This document shows, one piece after another, positions 1 to 10,353 of a stretch of 64,000 nucleotides of DNA; position 1 is the stretch's first letter; each line of letters opens with the position of its first letter. Origin of the DNA: Aminobacter carboxidus (GTDB lineage: Bacteria > Pseudomonadota > Alphaproteobacteria > Rhizobiales > Rhizobiaceae); assembly GCF_014863355.1 (NCBI RefSeq), contig NZ_JACZEP010000002.1:124001-188000 (forward strand), written 5' to 3'. The position numbers and the translations under genes are program-made. The notes below the pieces were generated by a model that saw only the letters and a program-made list of their open reading frames with translations, searched no databases and was not told the origin of the DNA.

Positions 1-230
1 AACGCCCCGGTCATCTGTGCTGGGCCGGCATCGCGCTCCTTGATCGAGCATTCGGCCGGGTTGAGGCGACAGAAATCATAATGGCCGATCGGCTGCGAGG
101 TCAGGCCGCCGGTGGCCATCGGCTGGGCCACGGCCAAGGTGGCGCCGACGGACAAGACAGCGCCAGCCGTCAGCCCGAAAAACACACCAGCGCGCCCCGC
201 TGCGCGCCGTACGCCTGCCGCGGAAATCAT
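1..230 (-). CDS. Transglutaminase-like cysteine peptidase (C93/DUF920 family), N-terminal part, truncated by window edge
   Basis: The reverse strand opens with ATG at 230 and stays open to the edge, giving 76 residues. The first ~37 residues form a signal peptide (basic start, then a hydrophobic run ending around AVAQP). They are followed by a region containing ATGGLTSQPIGHYDFC and then NPAECSI. This N-terminal pattern is typical of the rhizobial bacterial transglutaminase-like cysteine peptidases related to LapG, periplasmic proteases that can cleave adhesins. The catalytic Cys-His-Asp part lies outside the window, so activity cannot be judged. The family call rests on the N-terminal signature alone. 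Confidence 0.7.
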   Translation of the reverse strand, partial: MISAAGVRRAAGRAGVFFGLTAGAVLSVGATLAVAQPMATGGLTSQPIGHYDFCRLNPAECSIKERDAGPAQMTGA

Positions 231-468
231 CTGCCCCGCTCGCCCCTTTACATCGTTAACAAAACGTTAAGATCGTTGACCGGGCAGAGTCAATCGAAGC
301 GAGCGGCAGATTGCAGACATGGTTACCGCAGCGGCGGCCAAGCGATAATTGTGCAACAGAGGTGCAGCACCGCCGTCCAACGACCGGAGCCGGCTTTCTC
401 CAGGCACGCCGCACGAATTCAACGAGTTAGGGTGCCGTGTCCCTCGATGCACGCCCACCCCGCAGAAA

Positions 469-490
469 GGCCCGGCGCATGCACCGGGCC
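469..490 (-). terminator. Candidate terminator downstream of phaZ
   Basis: A perfect 7-bp GC stem (GGCCCGG / CCGGGCC) with an 8-nt loop lies about 40 bp past the phaZ stop. On the minus strand it is followed by only three T residues, so it is a weak intrinsic terminator. The rest of 231-529 holds no credible gene; the short open frames there lack family features. Confidence 0.45.
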
Positions 491-529
491 CTGCCTGTGG
501 AAAAGATGAGACTGGCTGGCAGTCGGCCG

Positions 530-1801
530 TCAGGCCTGGCGCACCAGACGCGGCTTGGCCGCCTTGCGCGCGGAAGCACCATAGCTCGTCATGAAGTCGA
601 CGATGCGCGGCACGATCTCGGCGCGGAAACGCGAGCCGTTGAAGACGCCGTAATGGCCGACCGCCGGCTGCATGTAATGCGCCTTCATCTCGTCGGGAAC
701 GTTGACGCACAGCTCATGCGCGGCCTGGGTCTGGCCAAGGCCTGAAATGTCGTCGTTCTCGCCCTCGACGGTGAACAGCGCTACGTTGCGGATCGCCGTC
801 GTGTCGACCAGCTGGCCGCGATGGGTCATCTCGCCCTTGGGCAGAGCGTGACGCACAAACACCGTATCGACGGTCTGCAGGTAGAACTCGGCGGTCAGGT
901 CCATCACCGCCAGATATTCGTCATAAAACTCGCGGTGCTTTTCGGCGCCGTCGCCATCGTTCTTCACCAGGTGCATGAAGAAGTCCTTGTGGGCGATGAT
1001 GTGGCGGTCGAGGTTCATGGTCATGAAGCCCGACAGCTGCAGGAAGCCCGGATAGACCTCGCGGGCAAAGCCGGGTGCTGGCCACGGCACCTGCATGATG
1101 ACGTTGTCGCGGAACCACTCGATGCTCTTCTTCTCGGCGAGCTCGTTGACGGCGGTCGGGTTGCGACGCGTGTCGATCGGTCCGCCCATCAGCGTCATGG
1201 TCGACGGCGCGAAACGGTCGCCGCGCGCCTCCATGACGGCCACTGCGGCGAGCACCGGAACCGATGGCTGGCACACCGCCATCACATGGGTGTCTGGTCC
1301 AAGCGCGTGGAACATGTCGATGACATAGTCGATGTAGTCGTCGAGATCGAACTTGCCTTCGGTCACCGGCACCATGCGGGCGTCGGTCCAATCGGTAATG
1401 TAGACGTCGGCATGCGGCAGCATCGCCTCGACGGTGCCGCGCAGCAGCGTCGCATAGTGGCCCGACATCGGCGCCACGATCAGCAGCTTGGGGTCGGGGC
1501 GACGGCCGGCGGGCAGGTCGCGCTCGAAATGGATCAGGTTGCAGAATGGCCGCGACCAGGTGATCTTCTCGGACACGGCCACCGGCTGGAAGTTGACCAC
1601 CGTCTTGTCGAGGCCGAAGGCCGGCTTGCCGTAGCGCCGCGTCGTGCGTTCGAACAGTTCTGCCATCGCGGCGACCGAGCGGCCCAGCGGCATGTGCGAG
1701 AACGGATTGAGCGGGTTGGAATAGAACAGCTTGACCGCGTCGGCATAGGCGCGCGCCGGCTGCAACGCAGCATGGGTCGTTTCATAGAGCTGGTAAAACA
1801 T
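530..1801 (-). CDS. phaZ: Intracellular polyhydroxyalkanoate (PHB) depolymerase
   Basis: The 423-residue product matches the intracellular PHB depolymerase family throughout: the start MFYQLYETTHAALQPAR and the typical length of about 410-430 residues. A lipase-box-like VCQPS motif carries the presumed cysteine nucleophile near residue 177, and there is a late HYGVF histidine region. In this family the enzyme degrades storage-granule PHB to 3-hydroxybutyrate in the cytoplasm. The open frame extends 35 codons upstream, but the ATG at 1801 has a GAGGA ribosome site 6-7 nt before it and gives the family N terminus. The promoter region carries a PhaR-like inverted repeat (1852-1890), fitting control by PHB status. 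It is transcribed alone. Confidence 0.93.
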   Translation of the reverse strand: MFYQLYETTHAALQPARAYADAVKLFYSNPLNPFSHMPLGRSVAAMAELFERTTRRYGKPAFGLDKTVVNFQPVAVSEKITWSRPFCNLIHFERDLPAGRRPDPKLLIVAPMSGHYATLLRGTVEAMLPHADVYITDWTDARMVPVTEGKFDLDDYIDYVIDMFHALGPDTHVMAVCQPSVPVLAAVAVMEARGDRFAPSTMTLMGGPIDTRRNPTAVNELAEKKSIEWFRDNVIMQVPWPAPGFAREVYPGFLQLSGFMTMNLDRHIIAHKDFFMHLVKNDGDGAEKHREFYDEYLAVMDLTAEFYLQTVDTVFVRHALPKGEMTHRGQLVDTTAIRNVALFTVEGENDDISGLGQTQAAHELCVNVPDEMKAHYMQPAVGHYGVFNGSRFRAEIVPRIVDFMTSYGASARKAAKPRLVRQA

Positions 1802-1851
1802 GATGTCCTCATACGGCCATTCGGGGAGGCGAGCCGGCCGGAGGCCCGTCA

Positions 1852-1890
1852 TGCAATGCAGCGAAGTTAACAAACATCTGCTGCGATGCA
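1852..1890. promoter_or_regulatory. Inverted repeat resembling a PhaR (AniA) operator upstream of phaZ
   Basis: Two inverted 11-bp arms, TGCAATGCAGC (1852-1862) and GCTGCGATGCA (1880-1890), are separated by 17 bp and lie 51-89 bp before the phaZ start. The minus-strand arm TGCATCGCAGCA fits the consensus TGCRNYGCASMA that I recall for Bradyrhizobium PhaR; the other arm fits 11 of 12 positions. PhaR represses PHB-related genes and is released by PHB. The dyad is seen directly; the regulator is inferred from the match. Confidence 0.55.
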
Positions 1891-2061
1891 ATATCTCATT
1901 CGGCACGAAACAGGGTCATTGTTTAGGCCAAGCTGTTGAAAATCCGTTTCCAATGGCGCCGCCGGCTCAGCATCGGCCGGTCTTGACGTTGTGCAGCGCC
2001 GCAAGACCCCGAATCAGGCCCGCGGGCACGCGCCAGCACAAATCAGGGCTTTGCGACGGTG

Positions 2062-2349
2062 CTAGATGCCTTCGACCAGCATGATTTCGCCATCGGCGAA
2101 CTGCTGGCGGATCGACTTGGCGTGCTGGTATTCCGGCGAGAAGTAGCAGTTGCGCGCATCCTCCATCGAGGCGAACTCGATGATGACGTTTCGCGCCCGG
2201 CCGGTGCCCTCGACGGCCTCGTGGGCACCGCCACGGGCGACGAACCTGGCGCCAAAGCGTTCGAAGGCCGGCTTTGCGGCAGCCACGTAACCCTTGTAGC
2301 CCTCGGGGTCTCGGACATCGACACGAGCGATCCAGTAAGCCTTGGTCAT
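2062..2349 (-). CDS. DUF1330 domain protein (dimeric alpha-beta barrel fold)
   Basis: This 95-residue protein begins MTKAYWIARVDVRDPEGYKGY and contains FGARFVARGG, VIIEFASMEDA and a YFSPEYQ motif. These are hallmarks of DUF1330, small ferredoxin-like barrel proteins of unknown biochemical role. The YFSPEYQ-type motif is the most conserved part of the family. It lies downstream of pyrF on the same strand, separated by 79 bp. A second member of the family sits in the his operon at 54451-54744. No catalytic role is assigned. Confidence 0.85.
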   Translation of the reverse strand: MTKAYWIARVDVRDPEGYKGYVAAAKPAFERFGARFVARGGAHEAVEGTGRARNVIIEFASMEDARNCYFSPEYQHAKSIRQQFADGEIMLVEGI

Positions 2350-2428
2350 TTTTTCCTCCCGGGCTGCGACGTCTCCAAAATTCGCTGAAGCGGAGAAAAC
2401 CGCGGCAGGCGTCCGTCACAGCAGAATT

Positions 2429-3130
2429 TTAGGCCTTTGCCATTTCCTCAAGGATAGCCTGGGCTGCAGCCTTCCTGTCAACCGCGCCGACGATCGGACG
2501 GGCGACGACAAGGTGGCTCGAGCCGTTGCGCATGGCGTCAGCCGGGGTAACGACACGCTTCTGGTCGCCATGGTCGCTTCCGGAAGGGCGGATGCCCGGC
2601 GTCACCACGGCCATGTTGGGCCCGACGATGCGGCGCACGGCGGAGGCTTCGCTGGCCGAGCAGACGATGCCGCCCATCTTTGCCGTGAGCGCCTGTTCGG
2701 CGCGGCGCAGCACCAGCGTGTGCGGGTCGTATTCGTAGCCCGCGTCGATCATGTCCTTCTCGTCCATCGAGGTCAGCACCGTCACCGCAAGCAGGCACAG
2801 GTCGCTGCCCCTGGCGGCCTCCACCGCCGCCTTCATCGCCTTGGGATAGGCATGCAGCGTCAGCATGGTCATGCCCATCTTGACGATGTTCTCGACGCCC
2901 TTGGCCACCGTGTTGTCGATGTCGAGCAGCTTCATGTCGAGGAAAACCTTGGTGCCGCCGCTGGCCAGCTCGCGGGCGAAATCGAGCCCGCCGGCAAAGG
3001 CCAGCTGGTAGCCGATCTTGTAGAAACTGGCGGTGCCTTCGAGTTCGCGTACCGCCCTTTCCGCTTCCTTGACGGTCGGCAGGTCGAGACCGACGATCAG
3101 GCGGTCGCGTATAGTGTCTATGCTGCTCAT
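2429..3130 (-). CDS. pyrF: Orotidine 5'-phosphate decarboxylase
   Basis: PyrF catalyses the last step of UMP synthesis, decarboxylation of OMP. The 233-residue protein starts [18 protein letters not shown] and contains the catalytic Lys/Asp array in [13 protein letters not shown] (about residues 81-93). The C-terminal phosphate-binding signature includes [15 protein letters not shown] and then VVARPI. An open extension upstream is ignored because the ATG at 3130 overlaps the stop of the upstream FMN reductase as ATGA, a translational-coupling arrangement, and gives the family N terminus. Length is usual for type 1 bacterial enzymes. Confidence 0.95.
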   Translation of the reverse strand: MSSIDTIRDRLIVGLDLPTVKEAERAVRELEGTASFYKIGYQLAFAGGLDFARELASGGTKVFLDMKLLDIDNTVAKGVENIVKMGMTMLTLHAYPKAMKAAVEAARGSDLCLLAVTVLTSMDEKDMIDAGYEYDPHTLVLRRAEQALTAKMGGIVCSASEASAVRRIVGPNMAVVTPGIRPSGSDHGDQKRVVTPADAMRNGSSHLVVARPIVGAVDRKAAAQAILEEMAKA

Positions 3131-3723
3131 GGTTCTACCCTTCGCGACATCATGGTGGCTCGTTCGATCAGCGCATGGCACAGCCGCTGCATGCCCTTGC
3201 GCAGGCGCTCCTCGCGGAAGTCGCCATCGTCGTCGAAGGCCTCGCCGCCATGCGGCACCGAAACCTGCGGTGAAATCACTTCCATCTGGATGTGCGACAG
3301 CACCGCGCGAAGATGGGTGGCGCTGCGGATGCCGGCGAAATGACCGTCGGAGGACGAGCAGATCGCCACCAGCTTGCCGGCATAAGGCTGCAGTCGCCTG
3401 CCGCCGTCGTTGCGCACGCGGCTTATCCAGTCGATGGCGTTCTTGAGCAGCGGCGGCATCGAGCCATTATATTCGGGGGTCGCGATCAGCACCGCATCGT
3501 GCATGTCGATCAGGCGGGCGAGCTTGACGGCGTTTTCGGGCACGCCGTCGCGCTCTTCGAGGTCTTCGTCCATGATCGGCAGCGGATAGTCAGCGAGCGA
3601 GATGCGCGTCACATCGGCGCCCTGCAGCGCCAGTTCCTTCTGCGCTATGTCGGCCGTGCGGCCGCTATAGGCGCCGGTCCTTGTCGAACCGGCAAAGACG
3701 AGGATTCTGGGAACGAGCGGCAT
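3127..3723 (-). CDS. NADPH-dependent FMN reductase (flavodoxin-like)
   Basis: The roughly 198-residue product has the flavodoxin-like FMN reductase signatures: the phosphate-binding loop [13 protein letters not shown] near the N terminus and the hallmark [18 protein letters not shown] about mid-protein. Family members reduce FMN, quinones, azo compounds or chromate using NAD(P)H; the physiological substrate here is unknown. Two adjacent ATGs (3726 and 3723) lie behind an AGGA motif; the second has the better spacing. Its stop overlaps pyrF by 4 nt, so the two are probably co-translated, although no functional link to pyrimidine synthesis is evident. Confidence 0.88.
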   Translation of the reverse strand: MPLVPRILVFAGSTRTGAYSGRTADIAQKELALQGADVTRISLADYPLPIMDEDLEERDGVPENAVKLARLIDMHDAVLIATPEYNGSMPPLLKNAIDWISRVRNDGGRRLQPYAGKLVAICSSSDGHFAGIRSATHLRAVLSHIQMEVISPQVSVPHGGEAFDDDGDFREERLRKGMQRLCHALIERATMMSRRVEP

Positions 3724-3813
3724 CATCCATCCTGTGGCACGCCCGGCAAGGCGCACCCAACATCGTGGCGACGGTATAGGGGCGATCAGCCGGCCAAATC
3801 AAGGCCGCAGCAC

Positions 3814-4419
3814 TCAGTGCTTGGCGCGCCGATAGACCCAAAGCTGCGTCGGCGGAATATTGCGGATGATGAAGTCGAAATGCTCGACGGTGTAGTTGCC
3901 GAGGCCCGGCGGAATCGGCGACTTCGGGCCATAGGTGAGCTGGATCACCGGCCGGCCGGCCGGGATGCGCTTGAGTAGGCCCTCGAGATAGGCGACGCGG
4001 CTGGTGACCGGAAAGTTGAGCAGCGGCACACCTGAGACGACCGAGTCGAAGACAAGGTCCTTGTTGTCGCCGAGCGTGTTGTCGAGGTCGAAGGCGTCGC
4101 CCTCGATGACGTTGACGCGCGGATAGAGGCGGCGCAGGTGCTGGACGAAATCGGCTGAATATTCAACCGTGTAGAGATCCTCCGGCTTCACGCCGTGGGC
4201 GAGGATCGCCTTGGTGATGACGCCGGTGCCGGGCCCGACTTCGAGGACCGGCAGGCCCGAGCGGGTGTTGACCACCGAAGCCATGCGCTTGGCGGTGACC
4301 GAGCTTGTCGGCACGATCGAACCGACGGCCTTGGGCTTATCGATCCAGCCCTTGAAGAACTTCAGCTCGTCATCGAACTTGGCCGCAAGGGTTTTGCGCA
4401 ATCCGGAACCGCGTGGCAT
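3814..4419 (-). CDS. pmtA: Phosphatidylethanolamine N-methyltransferase (rhizobial PmtA type)
   Basis: The 201-residue protein has a class I SAM-binding motif LPVLEVGPGTGVIT (about residues 52-65) and the flanking SIVPTSSVTAKRM and YSADFVQHLR regions typical of rhizobial PmtA. That enzyme methylates phosphatidylethanolamine stepwise to phosphatidylcholine at the inner membrane. The ATG at 4419 is preceded by GAGGAG at good spacing; an upstream in-frame extension is unlikely to be translated. It lies just downstream of dnaJ, the order familiar from rhizobia (dnaK-dnaJ-pmtA-pyrF). A distant alternative is an rRNA adenine dimethylase-like enzyme, but the synteny supports PmtA. Confidence 0.88.
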   Translation of the reverse strand: MPRGSGLRKTLAAKFDDELKFFKGWIDKPKAVGSIVPTSSVTAKRMASVVNTRSGLPVLEVGPGTGVITKAILAHGVKPEDLYTVEYSADFVQHLRRLYPRVNVIEGDAFDLDNTLGDNKDLVFDSVVSGVPLLNFPVTSRVAYLEGLLKRIPAGRPVIQLTYGPKSPIPPGLGNYTVEHFDFIIRNIPPTQLWVYRRAKH

Positions 4420-4517
4420 CGCTTCGATCTCCTCACCGCTGCTGGGGGAGAAATAACAGCTAAGTGGCTCAGCGCAAGCACAAAGCTGGCTCAATTTCCG
4501 TTACGGCAGAAACATCC

Positions 4518-5651
4518 TCATTTATCGCCGAAGGACTCGAAAAAGTCCTTCATGCGCGAAAAGAAGCCGCTCGACTGCGGCGAGTTCTCGGTCGAGGAAA
4601 GCTTCTCGAACTCCTCGAGCAGCTCGCGCTGCCGGCGCGTCAGGCTCTGCGGCGTCTCGACGGCGGTCTGGATGTAGAGGTCGCCGATCTGCGGCTGGCG
4701 CAGCACCGGCATGCCTTTGCCCTTGAGGCGGAACTGGCGGCCGTTCTGGGTGCCTTCAGGCACCTTCACGCGCGTCTGGGTACCATCGAGCGTCGCCACC
4801 TCGAACGAGCCGCCAAGGGCGGCTGTGGTCATGGAGATCGGCACCTTGCAATAGAGGTCGGCGCCGTCGCGCTGGAAGAACTCGTGCGGCTTGACCGACA
4901 GGAAGATGTAGAGGTCGCCCGAAGGACCACCGCGCAGACCGGCCTCACCTTCATTGGCGAGGCGAATGCGGGTGCCGTCCTCGATACCCGAAGGGATGTT
5001 GACCGACAGCGAACGCTCTTCGGTGACGCGACCCTGGCCGGCGCATTTGCCGCACGGGTCCTTGATCGTCTGGCCGCGGCCCTGGCATTGGGGGCAAGTG
5101 CGCTCGATCGAGAAGAAGCCCTGGCTTGCGCGCACCTTGCCGTGGCCCTGGCACATCGAGCAGGTCACCGGCTGGGTGCCTGGTTTGGCGCCCGAACCGG
5201 CGCATTCGGTGCACAGGATCGAGGTCGGCACGCGGATCTGCGCGGTCTTGCCGGCAAAGGCCTCCTCGAGCGAAATTTCCATGTTGTAGCGCAGGTCGGC
5301 ACCGCGCTCGCGGCCACCCGAGGAGCGGCGGCGCCCGCCGCCCATCATGTCGCCGAAGATGTCTTCGAAGATGTCGGCGAAACCGCCGGCGCCAAAGCCC
5401 TGGCCGCCGCCATTGCCCATGCCGCCATTTTCGAAGGCGGCGTGGCCGAAGCGGTCATAGGCGGCGCGCTTCTGCGGGTCCTTCAGCGTCTCGTAGGCTT
5501 CGTTGATTTCCTTGAACTTGTGCTCGCACGCGTCATCGCCCGGATTGCGGTCGGGGTGGAACTGCATGGCAAGCTTGCGAAAGGCCGACTTGAGCTCCTT
5601 CTCGTCAGCGCCCTTCTGGACGCCCAGCGTTTCGTAGAAATCAGCTTTCAT
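4518..5651 (-). CDS. dnaJ: Chaperone protein DnaJ
   Basis: DnaJ (377 residues) delivers substrates to DnaK and stimulates its ATPase. The J domain is complete, with HPD at residues 32-34 in [10 protein letters not shown]. It is followed by a Gly/Phe-rich linker (about 70-120) and four zinc-binding CxxCxGxG repeats ([32 protein letters not shown]), then the C-terminal substrate domains. The chosen ATG at 5651 follows a GGGAAG ribosome site and gives the standard KADFYETLG start. It is separated from dnaK by an acyltransferase gene. I saw no sigma-32 promoter directly upstream, so heat induction may depend on read-through or another promoter. Confidence 0.97.
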   Translation of the reverse strand: MKADFYETLGVQKGADEKELKSAFRKLAMQFHPDRNPGDDACEHKFKEINEAYETLKDPQKRAAYDRFGHAAFENGGMGNGGGQGFGAGGFADIFEDIFGDMMGGGRRRSSGGRERGADLRYNMEISLEEAFAGKTAQIRVPTSILCTECAGSGAKPGTQPVTCSMCQGHGKVRASQGFFSIERTCPQCQGRGQTIKDPCGKCAGQGRVTEERSLSVNIPSGIEDGTRIRLANEGEAGLRGGPSGDLYIFLSVKPHEFFQRDGADLYCKVPISMTTAALGGSFEVATLDGTQTRVKVPEGTQNGRQFRLKGKGMPVLRQPQIGDLYIQTAVETPQSLTRRQRELLEEFEKLSSTENSPQSSGFFSRMKDFFESFGDK

Positions 5652-5792
5652 ATCTTCCCGCTGTCTGGTCACTGCCTCGGCGCGAGCAATCGCGTTTGCG
5701 CCATCGGTGGTAATAGGCCCCGATTTAGTAAACCATGCGCCGGTATGCCATAGGCCGGGCGGCCGAAGCGGCAGATTTCGGCAGAAAATCGG

Positions 5793-6917
5793 CTAATTTT
5801 GCAGCCGTTGTGGCCTTGGGGCCGCTGAGGCGATGCGCTGCCGAGCGACTTTGGGCTTCTCGGCACCCAATCGGGCATTGAGATACTGGCTCACCGGCCC
5901 TTCAAAGTAGCGGTCCGAGGCCATTGCCACCACCAGCACGGTCACCGCCGGCACCAGCCAGAAGGTGTAGAAGCCAACCACCTCGAGCGGTTCGACCAGC
6001 TTGCGCCATACCAGGGCCAGCAGCAGCGTCTCGATGACCGGGTGGATCATGTAGATGCCGAACGAGACCCGGCCGAGCGGATGCAGCGGCTTGAGATAAA
6101 GCGCGCCGTCGGGATTGTTGCGTTCGGCAAGGGCGGCAAGGAACGTCGCCGCCGCCAGCAACAGCACGATGACATAGGCGTTCTGCTGCGTTGCCATGGC
6201 GGCGATCGCCAGGGCAAAAACCAGCCAGCCGGGCAGGTGGCTCGACAGCGTGAGCCTGGAGTCGCGCACCGCCACCGCCACCATCGCGCCGAGCGCGAAA
6301 TCGGCGAAAGCGCGATAGGCGCCCCAGGTGTTGGCCTCGAGCCAGCTCGGAAACGGGATCCAACCCAGCATCACCGCGAATTCCAGCACGGTGACGGCGG
6401 AGGCCGCCACCACCGCCAGCCCCCACATGCCATGGCGGCGATAGGCAAGCACGATGACCGGCAAAGCAAGATAGCAGAACCATTCGGCCGACAGCGTCCA
6501 GCTGACATAGTTGAAGGTCAGATTGTCGGTCAGCCCCCAAGCCTGGACCAGCATCAAATTTGCCGGTAGTGCCGTCCAGGCATAACGCTCGGGTTGCTGC
6601 GACTGTACCCAGCCGAAATGCAGCGCCAGCGCAACGACGCAGAAAAACAGCAACGTCGCCAGGTAGAGCGGATAGAGGCGGGCGAGGCGGCGCACGATGA
6701 AGCGGCGGAACGATCCGGGCTCGGTCATCAGCGTGTCGGCATAACGCAGCATGATCAGGAAGCCGGAGATCATGAAAAACATCTCCATCAGCGGCATCAG
6801 CCGGTAGAGCGCGTTGCTCGCCGCCTCGTGTCCGGGCGGCGCATAGCGCAGGAAATGCCACATCATGACGGTCAGGGCCGCCGCCAGCCGCCAGACTTCG
6901 AGTGTCCTGAAGTGCAT
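5793..6917 (-). CDS. Acyltransferase 3 family membrane protein (OafA-like)
   Basis: The 374-residue polytopic protein has about ten hydrophobic segments and the acyltransferase-3 signatures: RLAAALTVMMWHF (catalytic-type His near the N terminus), the MFFMISGFL segment, FIVRRLARLYPLYL, and YVSWTLSAEWFCYL. These enzymes transfer O-acetyl or other acyl groups to exopolysaccharide, LPS or Nod factor at the cytoplasmic membrane; the acceptor here is unknown. The ATG at 6917 follows GGAGG by 5 nt. It sits between dnaK and dnaJ, separated from dnaK by a strong terminator, so it probably has its own promoter. It looks like an insertion into the usual dnaK-dnaJ pair. Confidence 0.88.
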   Translation of the reverse strand: MHFRTLEVWRLAAALTVMMWHFLRYAPPGHEAASNALYRLMPLMEMFFMISGFLIMLRYADTLMTEPGSFRRFIVRRLARLYPLYLATLLFFCVVALALHFGWVQSQQPERYAWTALPANLMLVQAWGLTDNLTFNYVSWTLSAEWFCYLALPVIVLAYRRHGMWGLAVVAASAVTVLEFAVMLGWIPFPSWLEANTWGAYRAFADFALGAMVAVAVRDSRLTLSSHLPGWLVFALAIAAMATQQNAYVIVLLLAAATFLAALAERNNPDGALYLKPLHPLGRVSFGIYMIHPVIETLLLALVWRKLVEPLEVVGFYTFWLVPAVTVLVVAMASDRYFEGPVSQYLNARLGAEKPKVARQRIASAAPRPQRLQN

Positions 6918-7035
6918 GCCGCCCTCCACCACCGCGCGGTTGAGGTCAACGCTCAGCCGATCTCGATCCCAGCCTGCCTGTACTTTCTTTCCTTATGCTT
7001 AAACGCTGTCGACAGCAGTATTCCGGACAAAAAAG

Positions 7036-7061
7036 AAAGCCCGGCGCGAGGGCCGGGCTTT
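7036..7061 (-). terminator. Intrinsic terminator of dnaK
   Basis: A 10-bp stem (AAAGCCCGGC / GCCGGGCTTT) with a 6-nt loop lies 25 nt past the dnaK stop. On the minus strand it is followed by CTTTTTTG. This is a strong rho-independent terminator that should end the dnaK transcript before the acyltransferase and dnaJ. Confidence 0.9.
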
Positions 7062-7085
7062 CCGCTGGACTGGATGTCGAACCGA

Positions 7086-9002
<1,917 letters not shown>

Positions 9003-9122
9003 TTTACTACTTCTCTCCGCTAAGCAGGCTCTCTGGACCCATAAAGGCGTTCCGACGAAAGCCCCTGTTTACTCGATATGCCGCCCCGGACACCGGTTTT
9101 CCGGGCCGAAGCGGTGTTGCGG

Positions 9123-9154
9123 CGTATATAAGAACAGGCTCCTGACAGCGCAAG
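9123..9154 (-). promoter_or_regulatory. Sigma-32 (RpoH) heat-shock promoter of dnaK
   Basis: On the minus strand CTTG (9154-9151), an 18-bp spacer and CTTATATACG (9132-9123) fit the alphaproteobacterial RpoH consensus CTTG-N17/18-CYTATnTnnG at every fixed position. Transcription should start near 9116, leaving a leader of about 115 nt. That leader contains a small hairpin, CCCGGA/TCCGGG at 9085-9105. The sequence match is direct; activity is inferred. Confidence 0.85.
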
Positions 9155-9216
9155 CGTTCTGCAACTTTCCGTGCAGGGGACTCGGCAAAAGCCTGTGGCA
9201 AGCTCATATTCGGGAC

Positions 9217-10326
9217 ATGAGCGAGCTTCAATCCATCAACCTTTTCGAGCACCGGCGCAACCGTGCAGTGAATATGCTGCAAACATGGCTGCTCGGGGCC
9301 GGCAGCCTGCTCCTGCTCGCGGTCACCGCCTGGGCCTTTGCCGGCAGCACCGGCCTGCTCTATGCGCTTTTCTTCGGCGCCATCTCGATGTGGGCGGTGC
9401 GGCGCATCAGCCCACAGATGGTGCTGTCGATGTACAAGGCAAGGGAGGTCAACGCGGCCGACTTTCCCGCCGGCTTCCGCATCGTCCAGGAATTGTCCCG
9501 CCGCGCCGAGCTTCCGGCGGTACCAAAACTCTATGTCATCCCCTCCAAGATGATGAACGCCTTTGCCGTCGGCCGCCGCGACGACGCGGCGATCGCCGTC
9601 ACCGATGCGCTTGCCCGCAACCTCACGCCGCGCGAACTGGCCGGAGTGCTGGCGCACGAGATCAGCCACATCGCCCATGAGGACGTGAAGGTCATGGCCT
9701 TCGCCGACATGGTGTCGCGCTTCACCTCGTTCATGTCGACAGTCGGGCTGGTGTCGCTGTTCCTCAACCTGTTCGGCTTTGCCGGCGGCTTCGGCACCCA
9801 GGTGCCATGGCTGGCGGTGCTGGTGCTGCTGGCCGCACCCACCATCGGCGGATTGTTGCAGATGGCGCTGTCGCGCACCCGCGAATTCGACGCCGATCTG
9901 GGTGCCGCCTCGCTCACCGGCGATCCCGATGGGCTTGCCTCGGCACTGACCAAGCTCGAACGTGCCCAGGGCAGGGTATGGGAAAACATCCTGCTGCCCA
10001 GCGGTCGCATCCCCGACCCCTCGGTGCTGCGCACCCATCCGCTGACCGCCGATCGCGTCGCCCGGCTCAAGGCGCTGAAGACCAGCGAGACACCTGACGC
10101 GCTTGTTGCAGCCGCCGAGCCTGTCGTGTCGCATGTCCAGCGCCCGTCGATCATCCCCCGGATCCGCCCCCGTCCCGGCCCCTATCTGAAAGGCGCACGC
10201 GGCTTCATCAACGCCGCCAACTCCGACTTCGCCGACGACTCGCGCCCGGCCTGCGAGGCTCCACTCAACCCGCCCGACAGTGGTCGCCCGCGCATCCGGG
10301 TCACGCGCGGCGGCGTGTGGTGGTGA
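9217..10326 (+). CDS. Membrane-associated M48 family zinc metalloprotease (HtpX-like)
   Basis: The 369-residue protein has two N-terminal membrane segments (about 22-42 and 45-62). The M48 zinc motif HEISH at residues 147-151 lies within the segment LAGVLAHEISHIAHED. A further hydrophobic hairpin (about 170-215) precedes a downstream REFDADLGAA motif supplying the third zinc ligand. HtpX-type proteases remove damaged inner-membrane proteins. It is longer than canonical HtpX (about 290-320) because of a Pro/Arg-rich C-terminal tail of roughly 90 residues with no recognisable domain. It is transcribed away from dnaK, sharing the 214-bp spacer, which fits a stress role. I found no sigma-32 consensus on its own strand. 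Confidence 0.88.
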   Translation: MSELQSINLFEHRRNRAVNMLQTWLLGAGSLLLLAVTAWAFAGSTGLLYALFFGAISMWAVRRISPQMVLSMYKAREVNAADFPAGFRIVQELSRRAELPAVPKLYVIPSKMMNAFAVGRRDDAAIAVTDALARNLTPRELAGVLAHEISHIAHEDVKVMAFADMVSRFTSFMSTVGLVSLFLNLFGFAGGFGTQVPWLAVLVLLAAPTIGGLLQMALSRTREFDADLGAASLTGDPDGLASALTKLERAQGRVWENILLPSGRIPDPSVLRTHPLTADRVARLKALKTSETPDALVAAAEPVVSHVQRPSIIPRIRPRPGPYLKGARGFINAANSDFADDSRPACEAPLNPPDSGRPRIRVTRGGVWW

Positions 10327-10353
10327 TTTGCCCTGATCAGGGTGACGTCGCCC

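Noticed and set aside
231-529. Several short open frames on both strands between the C93 peptidase and phaZ
   Set aside because: They overlap one another and have no ribosome sites or conserved motifs; the region fits an intergenic promoter/terminator spacer.
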